Positions 50,906 through 59,958 of a stretch of DNA of 64,000 nucleotides are shown piece after piece (the stretch's first letter is position 1; each line of letters starts with the position of its first letter). The position numbers and the translations under genes are program-made. The notes beneath the pieces are model-generated. The model had not been told where the DNA came from and ran no database searches. It was given only the letters and a program-made list of their open reading frames with translations. Source of the stretch: Pelagibius sp040217155 (GTDB lineage: Bacteria > Pseudomonadota > Alphaproteobacteria > Kiloniellales > Kiloniellaceae); assembly GCA_040217155.1 (NCBI GenBank), contig JAVJNS010000004.1, positions 1-64,000 on the forward strand, written 5' to 3'.

Positions 50906-53737
50906 ATGGCCAAACGTATGCTTATCGATGCCAGCCACCCGGAAGAAATCAGGGTGGTGGTACAATCTGGCAATCGACTTGAGGATTTCGACTACGAGAC
51001 CAGTTCCAGGAAGCAGTTAAAAGGCAATATCTACCTGGCGAAAGTTACCCGGGTAGAGCCTTCCCTCCAGGCGGCTTTTGTCGACTACGGTGGCAACCGC
51101 CACGGCTTCCTGCCGTTCAGCGAAATTCACCCCGACTACTACCGGATCCCCATTGCCGACCGCGAGGCGTTGCTGGCTGAGGAAGCCGCGCTGAAGTCGG
51201 AGCCGGCTGACGAGGTGCCGGACGACTCGGAAATCGATGTCCCGCTCATCAACGGGCCCGAGCACGAAACGGCCGAAGGCGGCGGTGCGGCACCCGACCC
51301 CGGGGACCAAGCGGACGCGGCGGCGGACGCCGAGGCACATGACGGCGCCGAAGGCCAGGTTGAGCCGGCGGAGGCTTCTGCCGAAGCCGGAGCGGCGGAC
51401 ACGCCGGGTGACGCCGAAGACGGCGACCATAGCGCCGAGCCCGGAGCGGCGGCCGAACCGGAGCAGATCGAAACGGAAGAGCGCGTCGATACCGTCGGCG
51501 GCGACGACGTTGAGGACGCTGCCCGGCGCCGTGCCCAGCTGTTGCGCAGATACAAGATCCAAGAGGTGATCAAGCGGCGCCAGGTGATGCTGGTCCAGGT
51601 CACCAAGGAAGAGCGCGGGAACAAAGGCGCGGCACTGACGACCTATCTGTCGCTGCCGGGCCGATACTGCGTTCTCATGCCCAACACCAACAAAGGTGGC
51701 GGTATCAGCCGCAAGATCAGCAACGCCAGCGACCGCCGGCGCCTCAAAGGCGTCTTGGCCGATCTCGATATTCCCGAAGGCATCGCCGTCATCGTGCGGA
51801 CCGCCGGCAGCCAACGCACCAAGGTGGAGATCCGCCGGGACTACGAATACCTGCTGCGGCTGTGGGACACCATCCGCCAGGGTACCCTGCAGTCCACCGC
51901 GCCGGCGCTGATTTACGAGGAAGCCAACCTGATCAAGCGGGCGATTCGCGACCTCTACAGCCGCGATATGGACGACGTCCTGGTCGATGGCGACGATGGC
52001 TACAAGGCGGCCAAGGAGTTCATGAAATCCCTGACGCCGAGCCATGCCAAGAAGGTGCAGCAATACAAGGACCCCAACGTCCCGCTGTTCCAGCGCTACC
52101 AGGTCGAAAACCAGCTTGACGCCATGCACTCCAACACGGTGCAGCTGCGCTCCGGTGGCTATCTGGTGTTCAATCAGACGGAAGCCCTGGTTGCCGTCGA
52201 CGTGAACTCGGGCCGCGCCACGCGCGAGCGTCACATCGAGGAGACCGCCCTTAAGACCAACCTGGAGGCTGCCGAGGAGGTTGGCCGCCAGCTGCGCCTG
52301 CGCGACCTCGCCGGGCTGATCGTCATCGACTTCATCGACATGGAGGAGTCGCGCCGCAATCGCGAGGTAGAGCGGCGCCTCAAGGAGTCCCTGCGCACCG
52401 ACAGGGCACGCATCCAACTGGGCCGCATCTCACCCTTCGGCCTGTTGGAGATGTCGCGCCAGCGCATGCGCCCAAGCCTCTTTGAAAGCTCCACCGAGAC
52501 CTGCCCGCACTGCGGCGGCGACGGCCGCATCCGGACGATCGAATCGCTGGCCCTGCAGGTGCTGCGCCGACTGGAGGAAGAAGGCATCCGCGAACCCGGC
52601 GGTGAAATGAAAGCAACCGTGCCGACCCAGGTCGCGTTGTACCTGCTCAACCGCAAACGCGACCACCTGGTCGCCATCGAGCAGCGCTACGACTTCAAGG
52701 TCTCCGTCGAAACCGATGACCACTTGGCCACCGACGCCTTTTCCATCGAACGCGATGGGATCGTCGCCGAGCGCCGCAACGTGGTGGCTGCCGAAGAGCG
52801 TCGGGACACACGCCGTGAGACCGAAAGGGACGACGGCGACCGCAAGCGCGGCCGGCGCCGTCGCTCTCGAGGGCGCAAGGAAGACGACCGCGATGCCGAG
52901 TCCCAGGAAGCGAGTGAAAGCGCCGCCGAGGAAGACGAAGACCGCGAGGATAGCGGCGTGGAGGTCTCCAGCGACGAGCAGGACGCCGAGCGGCAGCACA
53001 AGCGCAAGCGGCGCGGCAAGCGCGGCGGGCGGCGGCGTTCGCGGCGGCGCGACGAGGACGGTAGCAGCGACACACACGAGGCCTCGGGCGAGGCGGACGA
53101 TTCCGACGACGCCGCTGACAAACAGCGTGACCCGGAGGAAATCCCCGCTGAAGCCGGATCGGCAAGCGAAGCGGACTCTGCGCAAGGGGCCACCGCTGGA
53201 GCCGAAGGCTCACGTTCGCGCGGCCGTCGCCGCCGCAGAAGCACACCCAGCGAGGCTTCTGCGGAAGCCGGAGACGCCGCGACCGCGGAGCCGGAAGCGA
53301 CAGCGGAATCCGTGGATGAGGAAAAATCCAAACCGTCCAGCCGGCGTCGCGGCACACGCGGCCGCGGCACACGCGGCGGCAGAGGCCGTGGCAGAGCGGA
53401 GAAACCCGACAATGCCGAGGCCGATGGATCCGAAGCGGCGACGCCCGCGGAAGCTAAATCCGCCGCAGTGGAAATCGCCGAGGCTATGAGCGACGCCCAA
53501 GCGGATTTGCCACAGATGGCGCCCGCGGCGGACGAGACACCTGCGCCTCAGGCCGCCATGCCTGACATCGCGACGACCGATCCGAAAGTGGTGATCGAGC
53601 CGGCAGATCGGGCCGGCCAGGCGGCGGCGGACCACACCGAAGACGATCAGGAACTCTCGACCCTGGAACCGCACCAGGCGAAGAACGACGAAGACGACCA
53701 GCCCAAGCGGCGCGGCTGGTGGAATCGCTTCATGTAG
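50906..53737 (+). CDS. rne: Ribonuclease E/G
   Basis: A 943-residue endoribonuclease organising the RNA degradosome. The N-terminal S1 domain is interrupted by an acidic, low-complexity insert (about residues 88-215, rich in Ala/Glu/Asp). Catalytic Mg ligands lie in AVDVNSGRATRER and IVIDFIDMEE. The zinc-link is TETCPHCGGDGRI. From about residue 620 the C-terminus is disordered, with alternating Arg-rich blocks (RGRRRRRS, RGKRGGRRRSRRR) and acidic blocks, the region where partners and RNA bind. The protein ends KRRGWWNRFM. The gene is monocistronic, with a terminator just downstream. Confidence 0.97.
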   Translation: MAKRMLIDASHPEEIRVVVQSGNRLEDFDYETSSRKQLKGNIYLAKVTRVEPSLQAAFVDYGGNRHGFLPFSEIHPDYYRIPIADREALLAEEAALKSEPADEVPDDSEIDVPLINGPEHETAEGGGAAPDPGDQADAAADAEAHDGAEGQVEPAEASAEAGAADTPGDAEDGDHSAEPGAAAEPEQIETEERVDTVGGDDVEDAARRRAQLLRRYKIQEVIKRRQVMLVQVTKEERGNKGAALTTYLSLPGRYCVLMPNTNKGGGISRKISNASDRRRLKGVLADLDIPEGIAVIVRTAGSQRTKVEIRRDYEYLLRLWDTIRQGTLQSTAPALIYEEANLIKRAIRDLYSRDMDDVLVDGDDGYKAAKEFMKSLTPSHAKKVQQYKDPNVPLFQRYQVENQLDAMHSNTVQLRSGGYLVFNQTEALVAVDVNSGRATRERHIEETALKTNLEAAEEVGRQLRLRDLAGLIVIDFIDMEESRRNREVERRLKESLRTDRARIQLGRISPFGLLEMSRQRMRPSLFESSTETCPHCGGDGRIRTIESLALQVLRRLEEEGIREPGGEMKATVPTQVALYLLNRKRDHLVAIEQRYDFKVSVETDDHLATDAFSIERDGIVAERRNVVAAEERRDTRRETERDDGDRKRGRRRRSRGRKEDDRDAESQEASESAAEEDEDREDSGVEVSSDEQDAERQHKRKRRGKRGGRRRSRRRDEDGSSDTHEASGEADDSDDAADKQRDPEEIPAEAGSASEADSAQGATAGAEGSRSRGRRRRRSTPSEASAEAGDAATAEPEATAESVDEEKSKPSSRRRGTRGRGTRGGRGRGRAEKPDNAEADGSEAATPAEAKSAAVEIAEAMSDAQADLPQMAPAADETPAPQAAMPDIATTDPKVVIEPADRAGQAAADHTEDDQELSTLEPHQAKNDEDDQPKRRGWWNRFM

Positions 53738-53765
53738 GTCGATGACTTCGACGCCTTGCAGAAAG

Positions 53766-53797
53766 ACCGGCCCCGCCGCAAGGATGGGGTCGGTTTT
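53766..53797 (+). terminator. Intrinsic terminator of rne
   Basis: ACCGGCCCC (53766-53774) pairs with GGGGTCGGT (53786-53794, one G-T wobble) and is followed by TTTTCTCTT. It lies about 30 bases past the rne stop. Confidence 0.8.
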
Positions 53798-53818
53798 CTC
53801 TTGCCTCGATTGGGCAGT

Positions 53819-54970
53819 TTACCCCCTGACCCATTCCTGCAACCGGTGCGCCGCTTCGGCCATGACGGCTTCGCGCCCGGCGAAGGAGAAGCGCACGAAG
53901 TGCCGCCCGCGGTCCGGGTCGAAATCGATGCCCGGGGTCGCCGCGACACCGATTTCCGCCAGCATCCTCCGGCAAAATGCCTCGCTGTCGTTGGTCAAGC
54001 CGGAGACATCGGCATAGATGTAGAAGGCGCCATCTGCCGGCGCCAGGCGATCGAGCCCCGCTTTGGGCAACTCGCTGAGGAGTAAGGCGCGGTTGCGGGC
54101 ATAAGCCGCCACGTAATCATCCAACTGCTCCGTGCAGTCAAAGGCCGCTTCCCCCGCGATCTGCGACAGGCAGGGTGCGGAGATAAAGAGGTTCTGGCCC
54201 AGACACTCGGCCGGCCGAAGAAGGTCCTCAGGCAGCACCATCCAGCCGAGGCGCCAGCCGGTCATGGAAAAATACTTCGAGAATGAGTTGATAACGACCG
54301 CCTCGTCGCTGAGTTCGAGCGCGCTGACCCCAGGCTGGTCGAAACAGATGCCGTGATAGATCTCGTCCGAGATCAGGCGAATGCCGGCATCGCGGCAATA
54401 GTCGACCAAGGCCTGCATCTCCGCACGGCCGACCATCGTCCCCGCAGGGTTGGATGGAGAAGCGACGATGAGCCCGTCGGGTGGCGCGGGCAGGCGGTCC
54501 AGCAATTCAGGGGTCGGCTGGAAGCGATGCTCGGCCTCGGCCGGCAGCAGCAGCGGCTCCACCCCCAATGCCGAGAGAATGTTGCGGTAGGCGGGGTAGC
54601 CGGGCGCTGCCAGCGCTACCCGGTCGCCGGCATCGAAAGCGGCGAGGAAAGCCAGCAGGAAGCCGGCCGAGGAGCCGGTCGTCACCATGATACGACCGAT
54701 GTCAGGGTCGCAGCGGTACCAGTCCCGATAGTGGCGGGCGATTCGCCGCCGCAAGGTTGGCAGACCCATGGCGTCGGTATAGCCGATCAGGTGCCCGTCC
54801 AGCGCCTCGCGCGCCGCCGCCAGAACCGCGTCGGCGGCCGGTGTGCCCGGCTGACCGACCTCCAGGTGCAAGACATCGCCGCCCGCCGCTTCACGCTCGT
54901 TGGCCGCGCGCATCACGTCCATAACGATGAAGGGCGGCACCCGCCCGCGGTCGGCGACCTTCAGGACCAT
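53819..54970 (-). CDS. PLP-dependent aminotransferase (class I/II)
   Basis: 383 residues from the ATG at 54970 (MVLKVADRGRVPPFIVMDV). The longer open frame overlaps the upstream gene and is unrelated. Fold-type I features: HLEVGQPGTPAADAVLAAA, GYTDAMGLPTLRRRIARHY, ASPSNPAGTMVG, DEIYHGICFD, and the PLP lysine in VINSFSKYFSMTGWRLGW. These fit AspC/ArAT-like aminotransferases. The amino donor and substrate are not inferable. It follows the gamma-glutamyltransferase-like gene by 19 bases on the same strand. Confidence 0.93.
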   Translation of the reverse strand: MVLKVADRGRVPPFIVMDVMRAANEREAAGGDVLHLEVGQPGTPAADAVLAAAREALDGHLIGYTDAMGLPTLRRRIARHYRDWYRCDPDIGRIMVTTGSSAGFLLAFLAAFDAGDRVALAAPGYPAYRNILSALGVEPLLLPAEAEHRFQPTPELLDRLPAPPDGLIVASPSNPAGTMVGRAEMQALVDYCRDAGIRLISDEIYHGICFDQPGVSALELSDEAVVINSFSKYFSMTGWRLGWMVLPEDLLRPAECLGQNLFISAPCLSQIAGEAAFDCTEQLDDYVAAYARNRALLLSELPKAGLDRLAPADGAFYIYADVSGLTNDSEAFCRRMLAEIGVAATPGIDFDPDRGRHFVRFSFAGREAVMAEAAHRLQEWVRG

Positions 54971-54989
54971 GAAATCATGCCGACGCGGC

Positions 54990-56663
54990 CTATTGGACGC
55001 GGACCGCCAAGCCGAATCCACGCTTGTCGGTGGCGGCCTGGCAGGAGGTCGGATCGTTGCGCAGTCCGTCCGGACAGACCAGAGCGTTGGCCCTGCCGAC
55101 CCCGGATTCGGCCTGCAGACTGTGGCCCCGCTGGCGCAGCGCCGCCACGACACCGGGATCAAGACTGGGTTCGTAGTAGGTAATGTCCGGCGCCCCCACG
55201 TTGACCACCCGCGGCAGGGCCATGGCCGCCTCCAGATTGCCGGGCGTCCGCTGGCTCTCCAGCATGACCGTCGCCAGGGCCGCCGGCGCCGCGAGACCGC
55301 CGCTGGCCGTCCCGGCGAAATAGACCGCACCGTTAAAGGGGTTCGAAATAATGCTGGCGGACAGGTTGTCCGCTCCCAGGGACGCCGCCTTGGGCAGCAT
55401 CACCCCCGTCCCCGGCACCACCCGCCCGTCGCCGAAGAGCCCGTTCATGGTGAAACTGCAGGCCACCGCCGAACTCCAGCGGTCGGCGACCACGAAGCCA
55501 GCGGTGAAGGGATTGGAAATCGCCGGCAGGGAGGTCGCGGCGCTCTCCGCGGCAGGGCTGTGCTGACGCGAACTGTAGCCCGCCATCAGCCTTGCGAGCT
55601 CGCGTTCGGCAACCAGTCCGCCGCTGCCGGCGCCGCCGCGCAACCAACCGCCACGGGCGGCGAAAGCCCGCTGGCCGGCCTCCGCCAGCAGGTGGGCCCG
55701 GTCGGCCGCGGAGCCGCTGTCGTAGTTCTCGACCTCCGTCGTCATGCCCCAGAGTTGGGCGGTCAGCATGCCGCCGCCCGGCGGCGGCGGGAAGTAGGCG
55801 ACGCTGTCGCCGTAGGGCACCGTCAGGGGCGCAGTCACTTGAGGCAGGGTATCGCGCAGTTGCTGGATGGTCAGGGGCACGCCGATTTCGTTGGCCGACT
55901 CGACAAAGCGATTGGCGAAAGCGCCGTTGTAGATGTATCCCGCACCCTGGCGCCGCAGGCCGGAGATCAGACCGGACAGTTCCTCCAATACAATCTGATC
56001 GCCCTCGCTGGCTAGGCTGCCCGAGCGGTTGGAGAAGACGGCCCGCAGCGCCGGATTTGCCGCCACGAAGTCGGCAGCGGCGGAAAGGTCGGAAGCAAAG
56101 GCACGGCTGACCCCGTTGCCGATGCGCGCCAGACGTTCAGCCTCGCTCAGCAGCACCTCCCAGCGGGCCGACCCGTGGCGCGCGTGCATAACCGCCATGG
56201 CACGTGGCCCGGCCAACTGCGGCCGCCCCGGCGCGGCCGGATCAGAAAGGAATTGGAAGACCTCGACGAAGGGCTCGCTCTTCTGGTAGCCGAGACCGCT
56301 ATTGTGGGCGATGCAGACGCCACCCCCGGCAAGGCCGACCCGCGACGGCAAAGTCACCGCCATGGCAAAGTACATGGCGACCGCAGCATCGGCGGCGGTA
56401 CCGCCATTGCCGATAACATCGCGGCCAATGGTCACCGCCCGGGGTTCGTCACCGGCGACCAGGCCGGCGAAGCCCTCGACCGGCGCCAGGATCCCCGGTT
56501 CGCGCGGCGCCTCACAAGCGCTCAAGACCGCCGCGGACATGGCCATGCCCAACAGACCTGCTATCTTGGGGCCTGCAGGGGATACCCTGCGTTGAAGAAC
56601 GCGTAAAACGTGATTAGATATGGTGATGAAAGGCGAGGTCAAACACTTGCGCAAACCGCCCAT
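54990..56663 (-). CDS. Gamma-glutamyltransferase-like lipoprotein
   Basis: About 557 residues from the ATG at 56663. The start is uncertain: the next in-frame ATG, at 56546, would leave only MAMSAAVLSAC before the lipobox Cys. The signal (KIAGLLGMAMSAAVLSAC) suggests a lipoprotein. GGT features: GRDVIGNGGTAADAAVAMYFA, SRVGLAGGGVCIAHNSG, and a diverged GTASGGLAAPAALATVML. At the autoprocessing site, where active enzymes have Asn-Thr-Thr-His/Tyr, this protein has SNPFTAGFVV, leaving only one Thr. It may therefore be inactive or use a shifted nucleophile. Its 5' end overlaps the divergent M48 gene. Confidence 0.85.
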   Translation of the reverse strand: MGGLRKCLTSPFITISNHVLRVLQRRVSPAGPKIAGLLGMAMSAAVLSACEAPREPGILAPVEGFAGLVAGDEPRAVTIGRDVIGNGGTAADAAVAMYFAMAVTLPSRVGLAGGGVCIAHNSGLGYQKSEPFVEVFQFLSDPAAPGRPQLAGPRAMAVMHARHGSARWEVLLSEAERLARIGNGVSRAFASDLSAAADFVAANPALRAVFSNRSGSLASEGDQIVLEELSGLISGLRRQGAGYIYNGAFANRFVESANEIGVPLTIQQLRDTLPQVTAPLTVPYGDSVAYFPPPPGGGMLTAQLWGMTTEVENYDSGSAADRAHLLAEAGQRAFAARGGWLRGGAGSGGLVAERELARLMAGYSSRQHSPAAESAATSLPAISNPFTAGFVVADRWSSAVACSFTMNGLFGDGRVVPGTGVMLPKAASLGADNLSASIISNPFNGAVYFAGTASGGLAAPAALATVMLESQRTPGNLEAAMALPRVVNVGAPDITYYEPSLDPGVVAALRQRGHSLQAESGVGRANALVCPDGLRNDPTSCQAATDKRGFGLAVRVQ

Positions 56664-58002
56664 TCCCTTGCTCTGTGTAGTGTTACTCTTGCTCGGTCCG
56701 CTGCTGCCGCAGCGGGCGGCCGCCAATCAGCTCCAGCTGATTCGCGATGCGGAAATTGAAAATACCATCCGCATCTACGCTACGCCACTATTCCAGGCGG
56801 CCGGGCTCAGCCCCCAGGGAATCAGGCTCTACCTCGTAAAGGACCGTGCCCTCAACGCTTTTGTTGCAGGGGGGCTCAATATGTTCATCAACACCGGCCT
56901 GTTGATCGAGACCGAGGGACCCGGCGAGGTGATCGGGGTCATCGCTCACGAAACCGGTCACATATCCGGCGGCCACCTTGCAAGCCGTGGCGGCGCCATG
57001 GAACAGACCCAGCTCGCGCTGATCGCCACCTACCTGTTGAGCCTCGGTGCGGCCCTGGCGACCGGCGAATCGGGAGTCGGCGCGGCGGTTCTGAGCGGTG
57101 GTCAGGATGTTGCCCTGCGCGGCCTGCTGCAATACACGCGCACGCAGGAAAATTCCGCCGACCAGTCCGCCGTGACCTTGCTGCGCGCCACGCAGCAGTC
57201 GCCGCGCGGTCTCCTGGCGTTCATGCAGGAGCTGAGCGGCCAGGAAGTCCTGCTGACCAGCAACCAGGACCCCTATCTGCGCACTCACCCCCTGACCCAG
57301 GACCGGATCGAATTCTTGCGGCAGGCCGTGCGGGAATCGCCCTATGCGAACAAGCCTCCCGATCCTGAATTGATCCGCCTGCACAACCGTATGCGGGCCA
57401 AGCTGATCGGCTTTTTGAATCCCCTGAACCAAGTGCTGAAAAGCTATCCGACCAGCGACGCCAGTTTGCCTGGGCGTTACGCCAGGGCGATCGCTTACTA
57501 CCGGGTGCCCGACCTCGACAAAGCCCTGGTCGAGGTCGACGGCCTGCTGGCAGAGAATCCAAACGATCCCTATTTCCGCGAATTGAAGGGACAGATGCTA
57601 CTGGAGCACGGTCGCGTCGCCGAGGCGGTGCCGGAATATGAGGCGGCGGCTCTTTTGCTGCCCGATTCGGCGCAAATCCGTCAGGCACTCGCCAAGGCCC
57701 AGATCGCCCTCGATACCCGGGAGATGGATCAGGCGGCGTTGAAGAGCTTGGCGGTAACCCTGGCCGCGGAGCCGGGCAACGCATCGGCTTGGCGTCTGGC
57801 GGCCGTCGCGCACGGGCGTCTTGGGAACCAGGCGATGACTGCACTCTCTCTCGCCGAAAATGCCCTGGCGCGCGGCAAGTACGCCGAGGCCAGCGACCGT
57901 GCCGAGCATGCGGTCGGCCTGCTGCCGGAAAACTCGGCATCCTGGCTGCGTGCCCAGGATCTGAAGAACGAGGCCGAGCGCCGCCTCAAACGCGACAATT
58001 AA
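56620..58002 (+). CDS. M48 metalloprotease with TPR repeats (BepA-like)
   Basis: A 460-residue exported protein. The signal peptide is hydrophobic (LLCVVLLLLGPLLPQRAAA). A TTG at 56647 with AGGCGAGG upstream is an alternative start. The zinc site is the HExxH-type AHETGHISGGH, with the downstream Glu in QENSADQSAV. The C-terminal half has TPR-like repeats such as YYRVPDLDKALVEVDGLLAENP and GRVAEAVPEYEAAALL. BepA-type enzymes act in the periplasm in outer-membrane protein assembly and quality control. It precedes a DsbA-like gene. Confidence 0.93.
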   Translation: MVMKGEVKHLRKPPIPLLCVVLLLLGPLLPQRAAANQLQLIRDAEIENTIRIYATPLFQAAGLSPQGIRLYLVKDRALNAFVAGGLNMFINTGLLIETEGPGEVIGVIAHETGHISGGHLASRGGAMEQTQLALIATYLLSLGAALATGESGVGAAVLSGGQDVALRGLLQYTRTQENSADQSAVTLLRATQQSPRGLLAFMQELSGQEVLLTSNQDPYLRTHPLTQDRIEFLRQAVRESPYANKPPDPELIRLHNRMRAKLIGFLNPLNQVLKSYPTSDASLPGRYARAIAYYRVPDLDKALVEVDGLLAENPNDPYFRELKGQMLLEHGRVAEAVPEYEAAALLLPDSAQIRQALAKAQIALDTREMDQAALKSLAVTLAAEPGNASAWRLAAVAHGRLGNQAMTALSLAENALARGKYAEASDRAEHAVGLLPENSASWLRAQDLKNEAERRLKRDN

Positions 58003-58133
58003 GCCGACCCAAGGGGGCCGGCAGTATGGAGAATGACCGTCCTGTGATTTGCCCAGGCACGGCATTTTCCGCTATCACTGGGCATTGCCCCTGGCTAGGC
58101 TGCTTTGGGGATCGCCGACGCACTTGCTGGGAC

Positions 58134-58928
58134 ATGACAATGGAATTGTATAAATCTATGAAATTAAAACGTTTTTCCTGGAACTGCGCGGCTATAGCGG
58201 TGGCCTTGGGTGTGCTGGCCGCACCGCGTATCGGCCAGGCTCAAGAAACTCCGTCGGTCTTCGATGCGAAGCAAAGCGAAGCCATCGAGACCCTGGTCCG
58301 GGAGTATCTGCTTGAGAATCCGGAGGTCCTGGTCGAAGCCCTGCGGGGCTATGAGCAGCGCCAGCAGGCCGCCGAAGAACAGCGGCAGCGCGCCGCCCTG
58401 GTCGCGGAAGCCGAGGCCCTCAACCGGGATCCGGACGCGCCGGTGATGGGAAATCCCGACGGCGACGTCACTCTGGTTGAATTCTTCGACTACCGCTGCC
58501 CCTACTGCAAACGCATGAGCGGTCCGTTGGTTCAATTGATGGAAGAGGATCCCAATCTGCGGGTCGTCATGAAGGAGTTCCCGATTCTGAGCCAGGAATC
58601 GGTCCAGGCGGCGCGCGCCGCGCTGGCGGCGATGCGCCAGGGTCAGTACCGTAAATTTCACTTTGCGCTGATGGACGACGGCAGCACCTACAGCGACGAC
58701 GAAATCATGGCCCTTGCCAACACCGTGGGCCTCGACGAAACCCAACTGCGCGCCGACATGCAGGACCCGGCAATCGAGAACGCGATTCGGCGCAATCACG
58801 CGCTTGCCGGGAATCTCGGCATTACCGGAACGCCCGCCTTCGTGATCGGCGACACCCTGTTGCCCGGCGCCGTGAGCCTGGACCAATTGCGCGCCTTGGT
58901 GGCGCGAGTCCGCGCCGAGGCCGGCTGA
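58134..58928 (+). CDS. DsbA-family thiol oxidoreductase
   Basis: 264 residues from the ATG at 58134. ATGs at 58140 and 58158 are alternatives. The signal peptide (FSWNCAAIAVALGVLAAPRIGQA) is followed by a helical, Gln/Glu-rich segment (about 35-95) and a thioredoxin-fold domain. The active site is CPYC in FFDYRCPYCKRM, with the cis-Pro in GITGTPAFVIG. The N-terminal helical region suggests a Com1/ScsC-like, possibly oligomeric type. It is a periplasmic disulfide oxidase or isomerase. It follows the M48 protease on the same strand, consistent with periplasmic protein folding and quality control. Confidence 0.93.
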   Translation: MTMELYKSMKLKRFSWNCAAIAVALGVLAAPRIGQAQETPSVFDAKQSEAIETLVREYLLENPEVLVEALRGYEQRQQAAEEQRQRAALVAEAEALNRDPDAPVMGNPDGDVTLVEFFDYRCPYCKRMSGPLVQLMEEDPNLRVVMKEFPILSQESVQAARAALAAMRQGQYRKFHFALMDDGSTYSDDEIMALANTVGLDETQLRADMQDPAIENAIRRNHALAGNLGITGTPAFVIGDTLLPGAVSLDQLRALVARVRAEAG

Positions 58929-59038
58929 GGAACGCCGACGGCCGGCACGGGTCGGCGGGTGCCGCGGAAACTGGCGCGTTGCACCATCGGACCCGCCTAT
59001 GCTAACGCTTGTGTGTCTTGATCAAGGGGAACGCGCAA

Positions 59039-59497
59039 GTGGCCAAGGCGCCGAAGGTTCTTGTCCTTAACGGCCCCAATCTGAACATGCTCGGTAGACG
59101 CCAACCAGATGTCTATGGCAAGGAAACCCTTTCCGACATCGAAGAACATTGCTGCCGCCATGGTCAGACGCTGGGTTTGGACGTCGACTGCAGCCAATCG
59201 AACAGCGAAGGTCAGCTGGTCGATTGGATTCAGGCGGCGCGCGAAGGCCGTGACGGCATCATCATCAATCCGGGGGCCTATTCGCATACCTCGGTCGCGA
59301 TCATGGATGCTCTGCTTGCCGCTGAATTGCCCGTGATCGAAGTACACCTGTCCAACATCCACCGGCGCGAAGCCTTCCGGCACCATTCTTACGTGTCGAG
59401 GATCGCGGACGCCGTCCTTTGCGGCCTGGGCTCGCAGGGGTATCTTTTCGCCCTGGACGCAATGGCGCGCCGCTTGATAGCGCAGCAAGAGATATGA
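59039..59497 (+). CDS. aroQ: 3-dehydroquinate dehydratase, type II
   Basis: 152 residues from a GTG at 59039 with AAGGGG upstream. A TTG at 59009 would add ten residues. All type II landmarks are present: LNGPNLNMLGRRQPDVYG with the catalytic Tyr, CSQSNSEGQLVDWIQ, INPGAYSHTSVAI, and VEVHLSNIHRREAFRHHS (the text reads IEVHLSN) with the catalytic His. It catalyses the third step of the shikimate pathway. The stop overlaps the accB start (ATGA), the usual aroQ-accB-accC order. Confidence 0.96.
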   Translation: MAKAPKVLVLNGPNLNMLGRRQPDVYGKETLSDIEEHCCRHGQTLGLDVDCSQSNSEGQLVDWIQAAREGRDGIIINPGAYSHTSVAIMDALLAAELPVIEVHLSNIHRREAFRHHSYVSRIADAVLCGLGSQGYLFALDAMARRLIAQQEI

Positions 59498-59943
59498 TGG
59501 CCAAGTTTGATGTCAACGAAGAGCTGGTCCGTAAGCTCGCGGATCTGCTGGAGGAAACCGGACTCAACGAGATTGAGTACGAGGTCGACAATCACCGGAT
59601 CCGGGTCGCCAAGAGCGCCGGGATAACGACCGTGGCGGCGCCGGCCGCCGTGGCGCCCTGTATACCGCATACGCCGGCCTCAGCGCCCGGGGCGCCGGAG
59701 GCGGTTCCCGCCGGCGCCGTCACCGCGCCGATGGTCGGCACCGTCTATGTCGCCAGCGAGCCCGGGGCAGCGCCGCTGGTCAAGGTCGGCGACGCGGTTA
59801 CCGAAGGCCAGGTTCTGCTGATCATCGAAGCCATGAAAGTGATGAACCCGCTGGCCTCGCCGCGCGCCGGCACCATCAAGCAGATCATGATCACCGATGG
59901 CCAGCCGGTAGAGTACGGTGAGCCGCTGCTGGTGATCGAATAG
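59494..59943 (+). CDS. accB: Biotin carboxyl carrier protein of acetyl-CoA carboxylase
   Basis: 149 residues from the ATG at 59494. A second ATG follows at 59497. An N-terminal helical part (VNEELVRKLADLLEETGLNEIEYE) is joined by an Ala/Pro linker to a biotinyl domain with EAMKVMNPLASP, where the Lys carries biotin. Family members usually have AMKMMN or AMKLMN, so Val is a mild variant. It starts inside the aroQ stop codon and accC follows after 15 bases. First committed step of fatty-acid synthesis, with AccC and AccAD. Confidence 0.96.
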   Translation: MMAKFDVNEELVRKLADLLEETGLNEIEYEVDNHRIRVAKSAGITTVAAPAAVAPCIPHTPASAPGAPEAVPAGAVTAPMVGTVYVASEPGAAPLVKVGDAVTEGQVLLIIEAMKVMNPLASPRAGTIKQIMITDGQPVEYGEPLLVIE

Positions 59944-59958
59944 GTCCGCCGCCCAGCG

